From: Streptomyces viridochromogenes
Lineage (GTDB): Bacteria > Actinomycetota > Actinomycetes > Streptomycetales > Streptomycetaceae
Direction of reading: 5' to 3'
Assembly (NCBI RefSeq): GCF_001270495.1
Contig: NZ_LGUR01000240.1
Location: 30,227 to 94,226 of the forward strand
Length of the DNA: 64,000 nt
Shown piece by piece: positions 8,593 to 17,712 of this stretch. The stretch's first letter is position 1, and the number at the start of each line of letters is the position of its first letter. The translations under genes were made by a program, and so were the position numbers. Below the pieces are notes generated by a model. That model did not search any database and was not told where the DNA came from. It saw only the letters and a program-made list of their open reading frames with translations.

Positions 8593-10146
8593 TCAGCGCC
8601 GGGTGAGGGTGGACGGCGCCCCGGCGGACTGGTCACCTTCGACGCTCAGGTCCAGGGTGTCTCGGCCGGTCATCGTGACGACGTAGATACTGCCGTTGGG
8701 GCAGCCGACCTCGGCCCCCTGATCGGTGGGGTGGCTGCTGATCGCCTTGAGGACCATCGACGCCTCGCGTATCTCCTGCAGTCGCAGGGTCTCGGTGCAT
8801 CCCAGCTCACGCTTGGTGTTCACTTCGGTCACGCTGCTGACCTGCTTGCCCACCAGCTCACCTCGTTGTGCCGGGTGGAGAGTCAAAGTGACGGTGAACC
8901 GGTTGGTGCGGGGCTCAGTGAAGCCGTCAGCAGTGGGATCGCCCGGCCCGGTGCCGACCCATGTACCTGCCCAGGCATCGGGAAGCGATGTGGCAGTGGA
9001 TGACGGCGAAGGCGTCCCGTCGGAGGCGTCAGCGTCGGAGAAATGCCGCACGAGGAACGTGCCCGTCACGGCCATCAAGGCCGCGGCCGTGGTCCCGGCG
9101 ACCGCCCTGCCGGTGCGGCCGGACACCCTCCGTCGCACGGCGCCGACAGTCGGCAGGACGGCGGTCTTTGCGTCGGCGGAAGGGGGGCCGTCCTCGGGCT
9201 CACGTGACACAGCCGCCACGGACGGTGGTTGCACTGTTGGGGAGATCAACGCGTGCGCCTCGTCCTCCCGCGCGGAGAGATCCTTCTCCAGCGCCTCGGG
9301 CAGCACCTGCGGCCAGGTACCGCACCGGCCGCCCAAACGTTCCAGCAGCACGCTGACGGTGCCGGGCGTGGCCCGCTGCTCGGGGTCCTTGGTCAGACAG
9401 GACCGCAGGAGCGGGACCAGGGCTGCCGGAACGCCGTCGAGGTTCGGCTCCTGATGCACGATGCGGTAGAGCAGCACCGCGGGCGAGAACTCGTCGTTCG
9501 GGTTGGAAAACGGGCCCCGTCCGGTCGCCGCGTACGCCAGTACCGCAGCCAGCGAGAAGACATCACCCGGTGCACCGGATTCCCCGGCACTCACCTGCTC
9601 CGGCGCCAGATAGCCGGGAGTCCCGATCACACCGCCGATCCTCGTGTGACGCGAGTCCTCCCCCGCGCGCGCGATCCCGAAATCGATGAGCAGAGGACTA
9701 CGGCGGCCCAACAGCACATTGGACGGCTTGACATCCCGGTGGGCCAGCCCCGCCCCGTGTACCGCTGCCAACGCCCCGAAAAGCTCGACCGCCAGTGCCA
9801 GGACGCACTGCTCGGACAGCGGGCCGTACTGCCGCACCCACTCCGCCAGGGTCGGCGCTGCCACGTACTCGGTGGCGAGCCACTGCGGCCGCTGCCCCAT
9901 CGGGCTGTAGTCCACCACCGCAGGCGTCCAGGGCGAGCGCACCCGGTCGCTGTTGCGGATTTCCCGCGCGAACCGCTCCTCGAACCCCGGCTCCCGTCCG
10001 AACTCGGCACGCACGGTCTTGAGCGCCAGCGGACGCCCCGACACCGTCCGGGACAGATACACCCGCCCCATTCCACCCTCACCGAGCCGTGCCAGCAGTG
10101 GATAACCACCGACAGCCTCCGGATCCGACCGGTCCAGCAACTCCAC
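8593..10146 (-). CDS. membrane-anchored Ser/Thr protein kinase (PknB type)
   Basis: A Hanks-type kinase of about 518 aa. The catalytic domain (residues about 15-280) shows the glycine loop LGEGGMGRVY, the lysine of LALKTVRAE, the catalytic loop HRDVKPSN, the DFGIA metal site and the APEQ motif. A linker of about 100 residues leads to one membrane span (AVAGTTAAALMAVTGTFLV), then an outer domain of about 130 residues starting AWAGTWVGTGPGDPTADGFT. That outer domain is not PASTA; it resembles the small beta domains seen in other Streptomyces kinases. I set the start at GTG 10146 (VELLDRSDPEAVGGYPLL), just before the kinase fold. A longer frame reaches 10236 but adds sequence not typical of the family. 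It is a single-gene unit flanked by decayed genes. Confidence 0.85.
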   Translation of the reverse strand: MELLDRSDPEAVGGYPLLARLGEGGMGRVYLSRTVSGRPLALKTVRAEFGREPGFEERFAREIRNSDRVRSPWTPAVVDYSPMGQRPQWLATEYVAAPTLAEWVRQYGPLSEQCVLALAVELFGALAAVHGAGLAHRDVKPSNVLLGRRSPLLIDFGIARAGEDSRHTRIGGVIGTPGYLAPEQVSAGESGAPGDVFSLAAVLAYAATGRGPFSNPNDEFSPAVLLYRIVHQEPNLDGVPAALVPLLRSCLTKDPEQRATPGTVSVLLERLGGRCGTWPQVLPEALEKDLSAREDEAHALISPTVQPPSVAAVSREPEDGPPSADAKTAVLPTVGAVRRRVSGRTGRAVAGTTAAALMAVTGTFLVRHFSDADASDGTPSPSSTATSLPDAWAGTWVGTGPGDPTADGFTEPRTNRFTVTLTLHPAQRGELVGKQVSSVTEVNTKRELGCTETLRLQEIREASMVLKAISSHPTDQGAEVGCPNGSIYVVTMTGRDTLDLSVEGDQSAGAPSTLTRR

Positions 10147-10439
10147 GCCCCGCCGCCCTCTCAGATTTGCACTGCCGACCAGGTTCAGCTCCCGGACCAG
10201 CACAATCAAGCGCCGCATCCGTAGCATCGGCACCAAGCATCACCTGTCACACCCGCCATACACCATTCTCAGCCACAACGCCCGGCAGCCCGTCACCGGC
10301 CGAGAGGGCACGTGGGCGGTCGGGAGGGTAGGCCCTCGGCACCGTTCCGGGTAGGCGGTCTTCCAGCGGATGTGCCGGAAGCCACGGCGGACGCGGGCAG
10401 GGGCGAGTCCGCGCGGGAATTGGCCTTCAGTCCGGCGTG

Positions 10440-10790
10440 AGGGTGACGGGCACGATCCATGCCTTTCCGCTCGGGCTGTGCAGCTGATGTCGGAGGAGGG
10501 GTACGCCGTGGTCACGATCCGCAAGGCCACCGCCCGCGCGGACGCCGATCCGGCGCTTGTCTCCTATTACGGCACCATCGGCGACCTGTTCTGGGCCCTT
10601 TGCAGGCGTGGGTGCGGAGGCGGACCCACGACGTCCGGAAGAGCTCCGGCCGGTGCGTGCCCTGGGGGGAACCGAGCAGTGGACCGCACGGCTCTGCGCT
10701 CACGATCGAGTTCATCGCTGCTCGCCGACCACAGACCTGCGGTGCCCGCGGGTCGCCCCTCGGCGAGGCCTCCTCACCCGCCGCGCTGAC
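10440..10790 (+). pseudogene. broken TetR-family regulator
   Basis: Three frames taken together rebuild the front of a TetR regulator. The first gives LMSEEGYAVVTIRKATARAD and PALVSYYGTIGDLFWAL, which is helix 1 to helix 4. The next frame gives RRPEELRPVRALG. A third gives SALTIEFIAA, where intact relatives have a similar TALTIEF..A stretch. No single frame covers the protein, and the ligand-binding half is incomplete. It is therefore a pseudogene with at least two frameshifts. It lies in a stretch (10147-11506) that has no intact gene. Confidence 0.65.
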
Positions 10791-10879
10791 CGTCCTGATC
10801 AGCGGATCCGGTTGAGTCGGAACACCTGATCGGTTCCGACGTACACCGTCGGGCCGGTCTCATGCCGTGCGTCCCGGAC

Positions 10880-11028
10880 GCTGGACGAACCGGCGAAGGC
10901 CAACTGGCGATCGCCTCCAGCGCCGCGGAGGTCAACGGCGGGCGTCTGGAGCTCGACACCCGCCGGGCGAGGGCTGCACCTTCCGCCTGCTCCTGCCCGC
11001 AGCCGACTCCGGTCAGGAACCCCGCTGA
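10880..11028 (+). pseudogene. C-terminal scrap of a sensor histidine kinase
   Basis: The segment encodes the end of an HATPase_c domain. One frame reads LAIASSAAEVNGGRLELDT (the G2 box region after a lost GLGL). A 2-nt shift gives GEGCTFRLLLPAADSGQEPR and a stop at 11026-11028. This is the usual C-terminus of an EnvZ/PhoR-type kinase (GGRLEL...G.GCTF.LLLP). Nothing of the sensor, HAMP or phosphoacceptor region is present upstream. It is a fragment left by deletion, and no response regulator gene remains beside it. Confidence 0.65.
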
Positions 11029-11506
11029 TTTGACGTCCCTGGCCGGCGCAGTCCGCCCGACGCATCCTGTGGAGCGGATGGCAGACTCCCGTGCCTTGGA
11101 CATTCCCGAGGAGAGCTCCTGCAGAGCGATCACTTCGATGCCGGGCTTGTTCCGCAGACACTGTGTCCCGCGCAGGTCGTGTCTCGTTCCGGCGGAACCA
11201 TGTCGAGTGGTGTGTCTCCGTGATCCAGCAGACGGTGTCGCGTTGAGACTCGATTGTCGAGCCGTAAGCCTGTCCCTTTCCCGCGCGGGTCTGACCGATG
11301 TAGCGCAGCGGCTGGTCATGGTCGAGGAGTGGCATGGTCGTGCTATCACCTGATCGGGTATGTCTCGCAGCGGGTCGGTGAACGGCCAGATGCCCGGAGG
11401 CGGACGGGAATTCCTGCACGGACCGCATGTTTTCGCCTCTCCAGGAGAGCTACTTCGTCTTCGCGTATGCCCTGCGAGGGTCACGAAGCGACCTATTCTT
11501 CGCGCG
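11029..11506. other. stretch without recognisable gene
   Basis: These 478 bp between the kinase scrap and the flavin monooxygenase contain open frames on the minus strand (about 10774-11484). Their products are rich in Arg, Ser and Thr and show no domain I know, no convincing ribosome-binding site and unsettled codon use. Given the decayed genes on its left side, it is probably further gene debris plus the promoter of the next gene. Confidence 0.4.
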
Positions 11507-12739
11507 ATGAACCATTCAGCTCATGTCGCTGCGCCCTTTCCTCCCGTCGCTGTCATCGGCGCTGGCCCCAACGGCCTGGCAACAGCAGCGATGTTGCGCC
11601 GTGCGGCCGTGCCCGTGACGGTGTTGGAACGCGCCGAGCGTGTGGGGGCGAGCTGGGCAGGCCGCTACGACCATCTGCAGTTACACACGACCCGCAGGTC
11701 TTCTCACCTGCCCGGGCTGCGTCTGCCCCGGCAGTGCGGGGCGTGGGTGGGGCGCGACGATTTCCTGCGCTACTTGGAGCACTACCGCGCCCATCACGGA
11801 CTCGACGTGCGTCTGAACACCACGGTGGACCTCATCGAACCCCACGATGGCGGTCGGAACGCCCCGTGGCGGGTCCACACCTCGGACGGCACGCTCACGG
11901 CGTGTGCCGTGGTGGTGGCCACGGGGCGGTGCCATACGCCGTACGTGCCGCCATGGCCCGGCCGTGAGGGGTTCTCGGGGGCGCTGCTGCACGCCGCCGA
12001 TTACCGCAATCCTGTTCCCTATCAGGGACGCACGGTGCTGGTGGTGGGTGCGGGGAACAGCGGCACCGAGATCGCGGCTGTACTGAGCGAGCACGGCGCG
12101 CGCCGGGTGTGGCTCTCGCTGCGGACGCCGCCGAACATCCTGCCGCGCAGCTTCAGCCGCGGGCAGGTGGCCGGGCGGCTGACGGAATTCCTGCCCATGG
12201 CGTGGCGTGACCGCTCGTCCTTGCTGACGCAGCGCTGTGCTGTACCGGATCTGACGTCCTTTGGCGTTCCCCTCCCTCGCACCGGCGCGTACAGCCGGAA
12301 CGAGGCCGAGGGGGTCAACCCGGTACTGGACCACGGATTCGTCGCGGCCGTACGGTCGGGCCGGGTGCGGCCGGTCGCCGCAGTCGAGGGCTTCGAGGAG
12401 GCGCACGTCGTCCTGGCCGACGGCACCCGGCTGAGCCCCGACGTCGTGATCGCCGCCACCGGCTACCGCCCCCGTCTGGAGAGCCTGCTCGCCGTTCCCT
12501 CCGTCCTCGACGACGCTGGGTACCCTGTCGTGCGCGGGCCTCGAACGTGCGCAACAGCGCCCCATCTCTACTTCACCGGTTTCACCAATCCGTTGAGCGG
12601 AGCGCTGTATCAGGCCGGCGTCGAGGCGCGGGGGATCGCCCGCGCTGTGGCCCGGGGGGCCGCCTACGGTTCGGTTCCCTCGCCCCGCCGCCCGGAGCGC
12701 ACGCCCGGACGGAAGACGGACGAGAGCACCCACCGGTGA
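11507..12739 (+). CDS. YUCCA-like FAD-dependent monooxygenase
   Basis: A 410-aa class B flavin monooxygenase-like protein. It has the N-terminal FAD fold VAVIGAGPNGLATAAML, a second dinucleotide (NADPH) fold VLVVGAGNSGTEIAAVL at about residue 180, and the C-terminal ATGYRP motif. A region near residue 50 (YDHLQLHTTRRSSHLPGLRL) is typical of this group. It probably hydroxylates or N-oxygenates a small molecule in the cytosol. ATG 11507 is chosen because the FAD fold follows 15 residues later. No strong ribosome-binding site is seen there, and an in-frame ATG at 11360 would add about 49 residues foreign to the family. The MMPL transporter starts 22 bp downstream, so the two form an operon and may modify and export the same compound. 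Confidence 0.82.
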   Translation: MNHSAHVAAPFPPVAVIGAGPNGLATAAMLRRAAVPVTVLERAERVGASWAGRYDHLQLHTTRRSSHLPGLRLPRQCGAWVGRDDFLRYLEHYRAHHGLDVRLNTTVDLIEPHDGGRNAPWRVHTSDGTLTACAVVVATGRCHTPYVPPWPGREGFSGALLHAADYRNPVPYQGRTVLVVGAGNSGTEIAAVLSEHGARRVWLSLRTPPNILPRSFSRGQVAGRLTEFLPMAWRDRSSLLTQRCAVPDLTSFGVPLPRTGAYSRNEAEGVNPVLDHGFVAAVRSGRVRPVAAVEGFEEAHVVLADGTRLSPDVVIAATGYRPRLESLLAVPSVLDDAGYPVVRGPRTCATAPHLYFTGFTNPLSGALYQAGVEARGIARAVARGAAYGSVPSPRRPERTPGRKTDESTHR

Positions 12740-12761
12740 CGGCGATCCACCGGACGGCACC

Positions 12762-15164
12762 ATGGCGGGGAGCCGGCGGGTGAAGGAGCGAACTCGCCGC
12801 GCATCCCGGGGCACGGACGGCGCCGCGGCCGCGAACGTGACCGGTCAACGCCCACGCGTCACCCCGCCCCGCAGGGCTCAGGAGTCCGCCGAGAGGACCG
12901 GTGATTCGGCCGGACTGCGCGGACGTGCGGGCCGGCCTGATGGGTGGCGTGGGGTTCTGCTGCGGCGATGGCGCGCGGTCCTCCTGTGTGCCTGTGCGTT
13001 CACCGTGGCTTCGGCCTGTCTGGCGTACTCCGTCGACGATCACATGTCGACCGCGGGGTTCCTGTCTCCCACGGCGGAATCCGTGCGGGCGGACAGGGCG
13101 GCGGAGGCGCATTTCCGTCTCGGTGCGCCGGATCTCGTCCTGCTTGCCCGCGCACGGCAGCCGGTGGACCGGGCGGGACCGGCTGCCGCCGGACGGGAGC
13201 TGACCAGGCGTGTCGCCGCCGATCCCGCCGTCGTGCGGGTGCGCTCGTACTGGGCGGCCCCAGCGTCAGCGGGAGCGACGGCGCTGCGCTCGAAGGACGG
13301 GCGTACCGGCCTGCTGCTTGTACGGCTCAGGGGCGGGTCCGACGAGAAGCCACGGGCTGCTGAGCGGCTGATGGACCATGAAGTGGGCCGGCACGGAGGT
13401 TTGGAGGTGTCGGCCACAGGAGAGGCTGCCGCGCGGGTTGAGATGGCCCGGCAGGTGGACCGGGACCGCGCACGCGGCGAACTGCTGGCGTTCCCGGTCG
13501 TCGCAGTGCTGCTCCTGGTGGTCTTTCGTTCGGTCATCGCCGCCCTGCTTCCAGTGGTCGTGGGAGCCGTGGCGGTGCTGGCCACTTTGGCGGCCATGCG
13601 AGTCCTGTCCGCGTTCACCGAGGTGTCCGTGTACGCGGTGACGGTGAACACCGGGCTGGGGTTCGCGCTGGCGGTGGACTACAGCCTGTTCATGGTGAGC
13701 CGATTCCGCGAAGAACGGGCCGGGGGCGCGGGCCGGGACGAGGCGCTGTGCACGACATGGGCGACGGCCGGGAAAGTGGTCGTCTTGTCTGCGGCGAGCG
13801 TTGGCCTGTCGTTGTCCGCCCTGCTCGCGTTTCCCCACCGCGTGCTGCAGTCCATCGCCTGGGGTGGGATCACGGTGGTGGTCTTGGCCGCGACGGCGGC
13901 GCTGACCGTGCTGCCCGCCCTGCTGTGCGCAGTGGAGCGACGACTGGAGTTCGGCGCTGTCTTCGCGTCGTACCGGCGTGGGCGAGGCATCCGCCGCGGG
14001 GAGGCCCGACGGGGCGGCGGCACCGGGAGCCCCCTGGCCGACCTGGGCGGGTGGGGCAGGGTCGCCCTCTGGGCCGCACACCGGCCCGTGCCGGTGGCCC
14101 TGGCCGTGTCCACCGGATTGGTGCTGCTGGCAGCGCCTTTTACACAGGTCCGGTTCGACCTGCAGGATGCGCGGGCGCTTCCTCCGGCCTCTGCGGTGGT
14201 ACAGGCGCAGCACAGGCTGGAGGACGAGTTCGGCACCGTCGCCTGGTCCTCGGCGATGACGGTGGTGCTGCCCCGGTTCGCAGCGGACGAGCGTGCCGGG
14301 GAGCTTGACGGTTACGCCCGCCGTCTGTCCCGCGTGTCCGGGGTCCGTACCGTGCAGGCCGCGACGGGTAGGTACGCGGCCGGGCAGCGAACCGACGCCC
14401 CCGTCCCAGCGCGGCATCCAACAGCGCCGGACGCCGCGTGGTTGTCCGTCACCGCGCAGGGCGAGCCTCTGGACCCCGCACAGGCGGGACTTGCCGACCG
14501 GTTGCGAGCTGTCCCCCCACCCGCGCAGTCCACCGTCCTGCTCGGCGGGCCGGGAGCCCGCCTGAGCGACGTCCAGCAGCCCCTGCTCGAACGTCTCCCC
14601 TGGGCGCTGGGCATCGTCACGGCTGCCGGGCTGCTTGTCGTACTCCTGCTGACCCGCCGCCCGGTGCTGGCCGTCAAAGCACTGGTCATGAACGTGTTGA
14701 GCCTGAGCGCCTCCTTCGGAGCACTGGTGTTCGTCTTCCAGGAGGGCCACGGAGCGGGGCTGCTGGGGCAGTTCACAGTGACCGGGACAACGGATATCAC
14801 CGTGCCCGTCGTGCTCTTCTGCATCACGTTCGGACTGTCCATGGACTACGAACTGCTGCTGCTGTCGCGGATCCTCGAGGAGCACCGCCGCACCGGAAGC
14901 ACGACGGTCGCGGTCGCACGCGGCCTGGACGCCTCCGCGCACTTGTTCACCTGGGCCGCTCTCATTTTCGCGGCCGTCCTTGCCACCACGGCCACCGCCG
15001 GTCTCGCCACCGTGAAGGTCGTGTGCGTCGGTGCGGCACTCGCCGTGCTCCTGGACGCGACCGTGGTGCGTGGCCTGCTGGTGCCGGCGGTGATGCGTCT
15101 GGCTGGGCGGGCCAACTGGTGGTGCCCGCGCATCCTGACGAGGGACCAGGAGCGCAACCAGTGA
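12762..15164 (+). CDS. MMPL-family RND transporter
   Basis: A transporter of up to 800 aa of the MMPL type, with two homologous halves. Each half has one span, an outer domain and a five-span bundle. The first span is at about residues 67-86 (VLLCACAFTVASACLAYSV). The first bundle carries the family motif GFALAVDYSLFMVSRFREE, and the second carries FGLSMDYELLLLSRILEE; the two Asp-Tyr pairs belong to the proton relay. Such proteins export lipids, pigments or antibiotics. The about 65 residues before the first span are basic and unusually long, so a downstream start such as GTG 12837 is possible. The gene follows the flavin monooxygenase by 22 bp. Its stop TGA overlaps a GTG that opens a short frame. 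Confidence 0.87.
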   Translation: MAGSRRVKERTRRASRGTDGAAAANVTGQRPRVTPPRRAQESAERTGDSAGLRGRAGRPDGWRGVLLRRWRAVLLCACAFTVASACLAYSVDDHMSTAGFLSPTAESVRADRAAEAHFRLGAPDLVLLARARQPVDRAGPAAAGRELTRRVAADPAVVRVRSYWAAPASAGATALRSKDGRTGLLLVRLRGGSDEKPRAAERLMDHEVGRHGGLEVSATGEAAARVEMARQVDRDRARGELLAFPVVAVLLLVVFRSVIAALLPVVVGAVAVLATLAAMRVLSAFTEVSVYAVTVNTGLGFALAVDYSLFMVSRFREERAGGAGRDEALCTTWATAGKVVVLSAASVGLSLSALLAFPHRVLQSIAWGGITVVVLAATAALTVLPALLCAVERRLEFGAVFASYRRGRGIRRGEARRGGGTGSPLADLGGWGRVALWAAHRPVPVALAVSTGLVLLAAPFTQVRFDLQDARALPPASAVVQAQHRLEDEFGTVAWSSAMTVVLPRFAADERAGELDGYARRLSRVSGVRTVQAATGRYAAGQRTDAPVPARHPTAPDAAWLSVTAQGEPLDPAQAGLADRLRAVPPPAQSTVLLGGPGARLSDVQQPLLERLPWALGIVTAAGLLVVLLLTRRPVLAVKALVMNVLSLSASFGALVFVFQEGHGAGLLGQFTVTGTTDITVPVVLFCITFGLSMDYELLLLSRILEEHRRTGSTTVAVARGLDASAHLFTWAALIFAAVLATTATAGLATVKVVCVGAALAVLLDATVVRGLLVPAVMRLAGRANWWCPRILTRDQERNQ

Positions 15165-15538
15165 CGAGCGGCAAGCCTGCCCGCCCGGCCGACATCGAGG
15201 ACCTGGTCGTATCCAACCGAGCCGGCAAGGCGCCCGTCCTCGGCCATGCCTCCGCCTCACCGGAGGAACTCGCCGCGGTTCAGGCCAAGTCGGATGTTGC
15301 CGAGGCGACCGCACCCCCGGCGACAGCAGCCTGGAACCGCTCGCCGAGCGCACCGCCCGCTCCCACCAGGCCCTCCGGCCGCAGCGGAGCGGATGCGGCG
15401 GTCCGCGGGGGAGTGTCAGCGTGTGGGGTCGAGAAGGATCTTGCGGACGCCGTCGGAGCGGCCGGCGAACAGTTCGTACGCCGCGGGGCCGGCCTTCGGA
15501 GAGGGCGAAGTGGTGGGAGACCACGACCTCGGGCTTGA
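15161..15538 (+). CDS. short coupled ORF, possibly a remnant
   Basis: A GTG overlapping the MMPL stop (GTGA) opens a frame of 125 codons. Only its first about 40 residues look protein-like (PARPADIEDLVVSNRAGKAP). The DIEDLVV.NR start recalls class II aldolase-like proteins, but the match is short. From about 15300 the composition degrades, and from 15416 the frame lies over the end of the opposite dehydrogenase gene. It may be the stub of a deleted gene. I would not rely on it as a functional product. Confidence 0.25.
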   Translation: MTSGKPARPADIEDLVVSNRAGKAPVLGHASASPEELAAVQAKSDVAEATAPPATAAWNRSPSAPPAPTRPSGRSGADAAVRGGVSACGVEKDLADAVGAAGEQFVRRGAGLRRGRSGGRPRPRA

Positions 15539-16472
15539 TCCGGCCGGCGCGGGTGAGGGCGATCAGGGGAGGGAGTTCGTAGTGCACCGAGCACAGTCCG
15601 ATGGCGAACTCCAGTTCCTTGATCTGCGCCAGTCCCATGTGGAAGGGGAACGCCTTGTTCTGGCTGACCCCGATGACACTGACCCGGCCGGCCTGTCGGA
15701 CGGCCTTGAGGGCGAGTTCGATGGTGGTGTCCGAGCCCACGGCCTCCACCACGGCGTCCGGCCCGCGTCCGCCGGTCATCTCCCGTATGGCCGCCCGCAC
15801 GTCCTCGCCCTCGACCGGCTCGACACCCAGGGCGGCGGCGAAGGTGCGGCGCTCCGCGACCAGGTCCGCGCCCAGCACCCGCGCGGCGCCCATCGCGAAG
15901 GCGGACTGGGCGGCCATGAGGCCGACCGGGCCGAGGCCGATGACCAGGACGGTCTCGCCGGGCTGGATGCGGGCGCGGCGGCAGCCGTACCAGGCCGTGG
16001 GGGCGTTGTCCGTCAGCACGATGGCGGCCTCGTCGGAGATGCCCTCGGGCAGGCGCACCAGATTGACGTCGGCGTGGGGCACCGCCAGGGCCTGGGCCTG
16101 GCTGCCCGGGAGCTGGGGGCTCACTCCGTAGCAGAGCTCCGTGCTGGACTTGGCGCGCTCGCACCGGGCGGTGAACCCGGACGCGCACGACCGGCACTGC
16201 GCACAGCCGACGGAGGCGGGCACCAGAACACGGTCGCCGGGTTTGAAGCGGGTGACCTGGCCGCCGGTTTCGACGACCACGCCGACGCATTCGTGTCCCG
16301 GTGTGTAGCCGAGTTCCGGGCTGAACGGGTTGCCGCCGTAGATGTGCAGGTCGCTGCCGCAGATGCCGGCCGCGGTCACCCGCACCACCGCGTCGGTGGG
16401 GCTGGTGACGGCCGGGTCGGGGACCTCCCCGTAGCGGATGTCGTGACGGCCGTGGTAGGTCAGTGCCTTCAT
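15416..16472 (-). pseudogene. Zn-dependent alcohol dehydrogenase, frameshifted near 3' end
   Basis: An MDR-family dehydrogenase starting ATG 16472 (MKALTYHGRHDIRYGEVPDP). It has the catalytic zinc site (GICGSDLHIYGG, GHECVGVV), four structural cysteines (GCAQCRSCASGFTARC) and the cofactor fold VLVIGLGPVGLMAAQ. It reads well to VVVSHHFALSEG, then the frame breaks at about 15488-15494 in a CCGG-rich run. Adding or removing one base restores the expected tail AAYELFAGRSDGVRKILLD and stops at 15416. Without the shift the frame runs on antisense through the MMPL gene, which is not credible. Either one base was inserted in the genome or it is a sequencing error. The next gene upstream is another MDR reductase, 41 bp away. 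Confidence 0.75.
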
Positions 16473-16513
16473 CGGATCTCTTCCTCCCTTTGCCCCTCCT
16501 CCCTTCGGCCCGG

Positions 16514-17521
16514 TCAGTCCGCGATCTTCAGCACGAGCTTGCCGTGGTTGTCACCACGGAACAGCCGCATCAGGGTTTCGGGGAAGTCCGCGACCGAGCC
16601 GGACACCACGTGTTCCAGGGACTTCAGCCGGCCCTCCGCCCGCCACGTGGCCATCTGCGCGATGCCCTCCGCGTACCGTTCGGCGTAGTCGAACACCACG
16701 ATGCCCGTCATGGAAGCGCGGTTCACCAGAAGCGACAGGTAGTTGGCGGGGCCTTGCGGCTTGGTGCTGTTGTACTGGGAGATCGCGCCGCAGACGACCA
16801 CGCGGGCACCGCGCGCCAGGCGCAGCAGCACGGCGTCCAGAATGTCGCCGCCGACGTTGTCGAAGTACACGTCGACGCCGTCGGGGGCGTGCTCGCGCAG
16901 CGCCTTGCGGACGTCCTCGGTCTGGTAGTCGATCGCGGCGTCGAACCCGAACTCGTCCACCACCAGCCGGCACTTGGCCTCGCCGCCGGCGATTCCGATG
17001 ACCCGGCAGCCCAGGATCCTGGCGATCTGCCCGACGACGCTGCCGACGGCCCCGGCCGCTCCGGAGACCACGACGGTCTGCCCGGGCTCGGGACGCCCGA
17101 CCTCGATCAGGCCGAAGTAGGCCGTCAGGCCCGACATGCCGAGCGTGCCGAGATACGTCGGCAAGGGGGCCGCCGCCGGGTCGACCTTGGTCACGTCGCG
17201 CCCGTCCGACACGCAGTACTCCTGCACGCCGAACGAGCCCGACACATGGTCGCCGACCGCGAATCCCGAGTGCCGGGAGGCGATCACCCGTCCCACCGCG
17301 CCGGCCCGCATCACCTCGCCGAGCTCCACCGGGCGGATGTAGGACCGGCCCGCGTTCATCCAGCCGCGCATCGCCGGGTCGATCGACAGACAGAGCACCT
17401 GCACCAGGAATTCCCCGTCGCCCGGCTGCCCCGCCTGCTCCTCGACATGCTCCCAGTCGGTGGGCCGCGGCTCTCCCACGGGACGTGCGGCCAGGCGCAC
17501 CTGGTGGTTGGTTCTGCTCAT
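16514..17521 (-). CDS. MDR-family NADP-dependent oxidoreductase (CurA / leukotriene B4 dehydrogenase-like)
   Basis: A 335-aa zinc-free medium-chain reductase of the CurA / prostaglandin reductase group. These enzymes reduce the C=C bond of enones and enals with NADPH. Diagnostic parts are LSIDPAMRGWMN near residue 50, the cofactor fold VVVSGAAGAVGSVVGQIA, DVYFDNVGG, and GAISQYN. No zinc-binding cysteine pattern is present. The ATG at 17521 has GGAG upstream. An inverted repeat just upstream (17544-17563) suggests repression by a TetR-type regulator. The gene lies 41 bp before the frameshifted alcohol dehydrogenase, and the two would be co-transcribed. Confidence 0.87.
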   Translation of the reverse strand: MSRTNHQVRLAARPVGEPRPTDWEHVEEQAGQPGDGEFLVQVLCLSIDPAMRGWMNAGRSYIRPVELGEVMRAGAVGRVIASRHSGFAVGDHVSGSFGVQEYCVSDGRDVTKVDPAAAPLPTYLGTLGMSGLTAYFGLIEVGRPEPGQTVVVSGAAGAVGSVVGQIARILGCRVIGIAGGEAKCRLVVDEFGFDAAIDYQTEDVRKALREHAPDGVDVYFDNVGGDILDAVLLRLARGARVVVCGAISQYNSTKPQGPANYLSLLVNRASMTGIVVFDYAERYAEGIAQMATWRAEGRLKSLEHVVSGSVADFPETLMRLFRGDNHGKLVLKIAD

Positions 17522-17543
17522 CTCCGGCGGCTCCTTCGCGTGA

Positions 17544-17563
17544 CATACCAGCTGGTCGGTATG
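17544..17563. promoter_or_regulatory. TetR-type operator candidate
   Basis: CATACC at 17544-17549 and GGTATG at 17558-17563 form a 6-8-6 inverted repeat, 23 bp before the start of the MDR reductase. The inner bases AGCTGGTC add partial symmetry. This form (ATACC...GGTAT) is common for TetR/AcrR binding sites. No TetR gene is adjacent. The neighbouring GlxA-type regulator has a different DNA-binding domain. Confidence 0.5.
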
Positions 17564-17712
17564 GTGAGTGAGCGTACGGGTGGTGTGTCGTTCAGGACAA
17601 GGGGGAGCTCGGTCCGGGGTACGGCCCACGGCGCGGCTCAGCCCAGGCCGGCGAGGCCGGCGGCCGCGGTGCGGATGATCGCGGCGGCCCCGCCCCCTCG
17701 TACCCTGTTCCC

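Noticed and set aside
10774..11484. Minus-strand frames of about 210-236 codons
   Set aside because: Composition is unlike real proteins, there is no ribosome-binding site, and part lies antisense to the histidine kinase scrap.
13266..15415. Extension of the alcohol dehydrogenase frame to a protein of over 1000 residues
   Set aside because: The extension begins at the frameshift and lies antisense to the well supported MMPL transporter. It has no recognisable domain.
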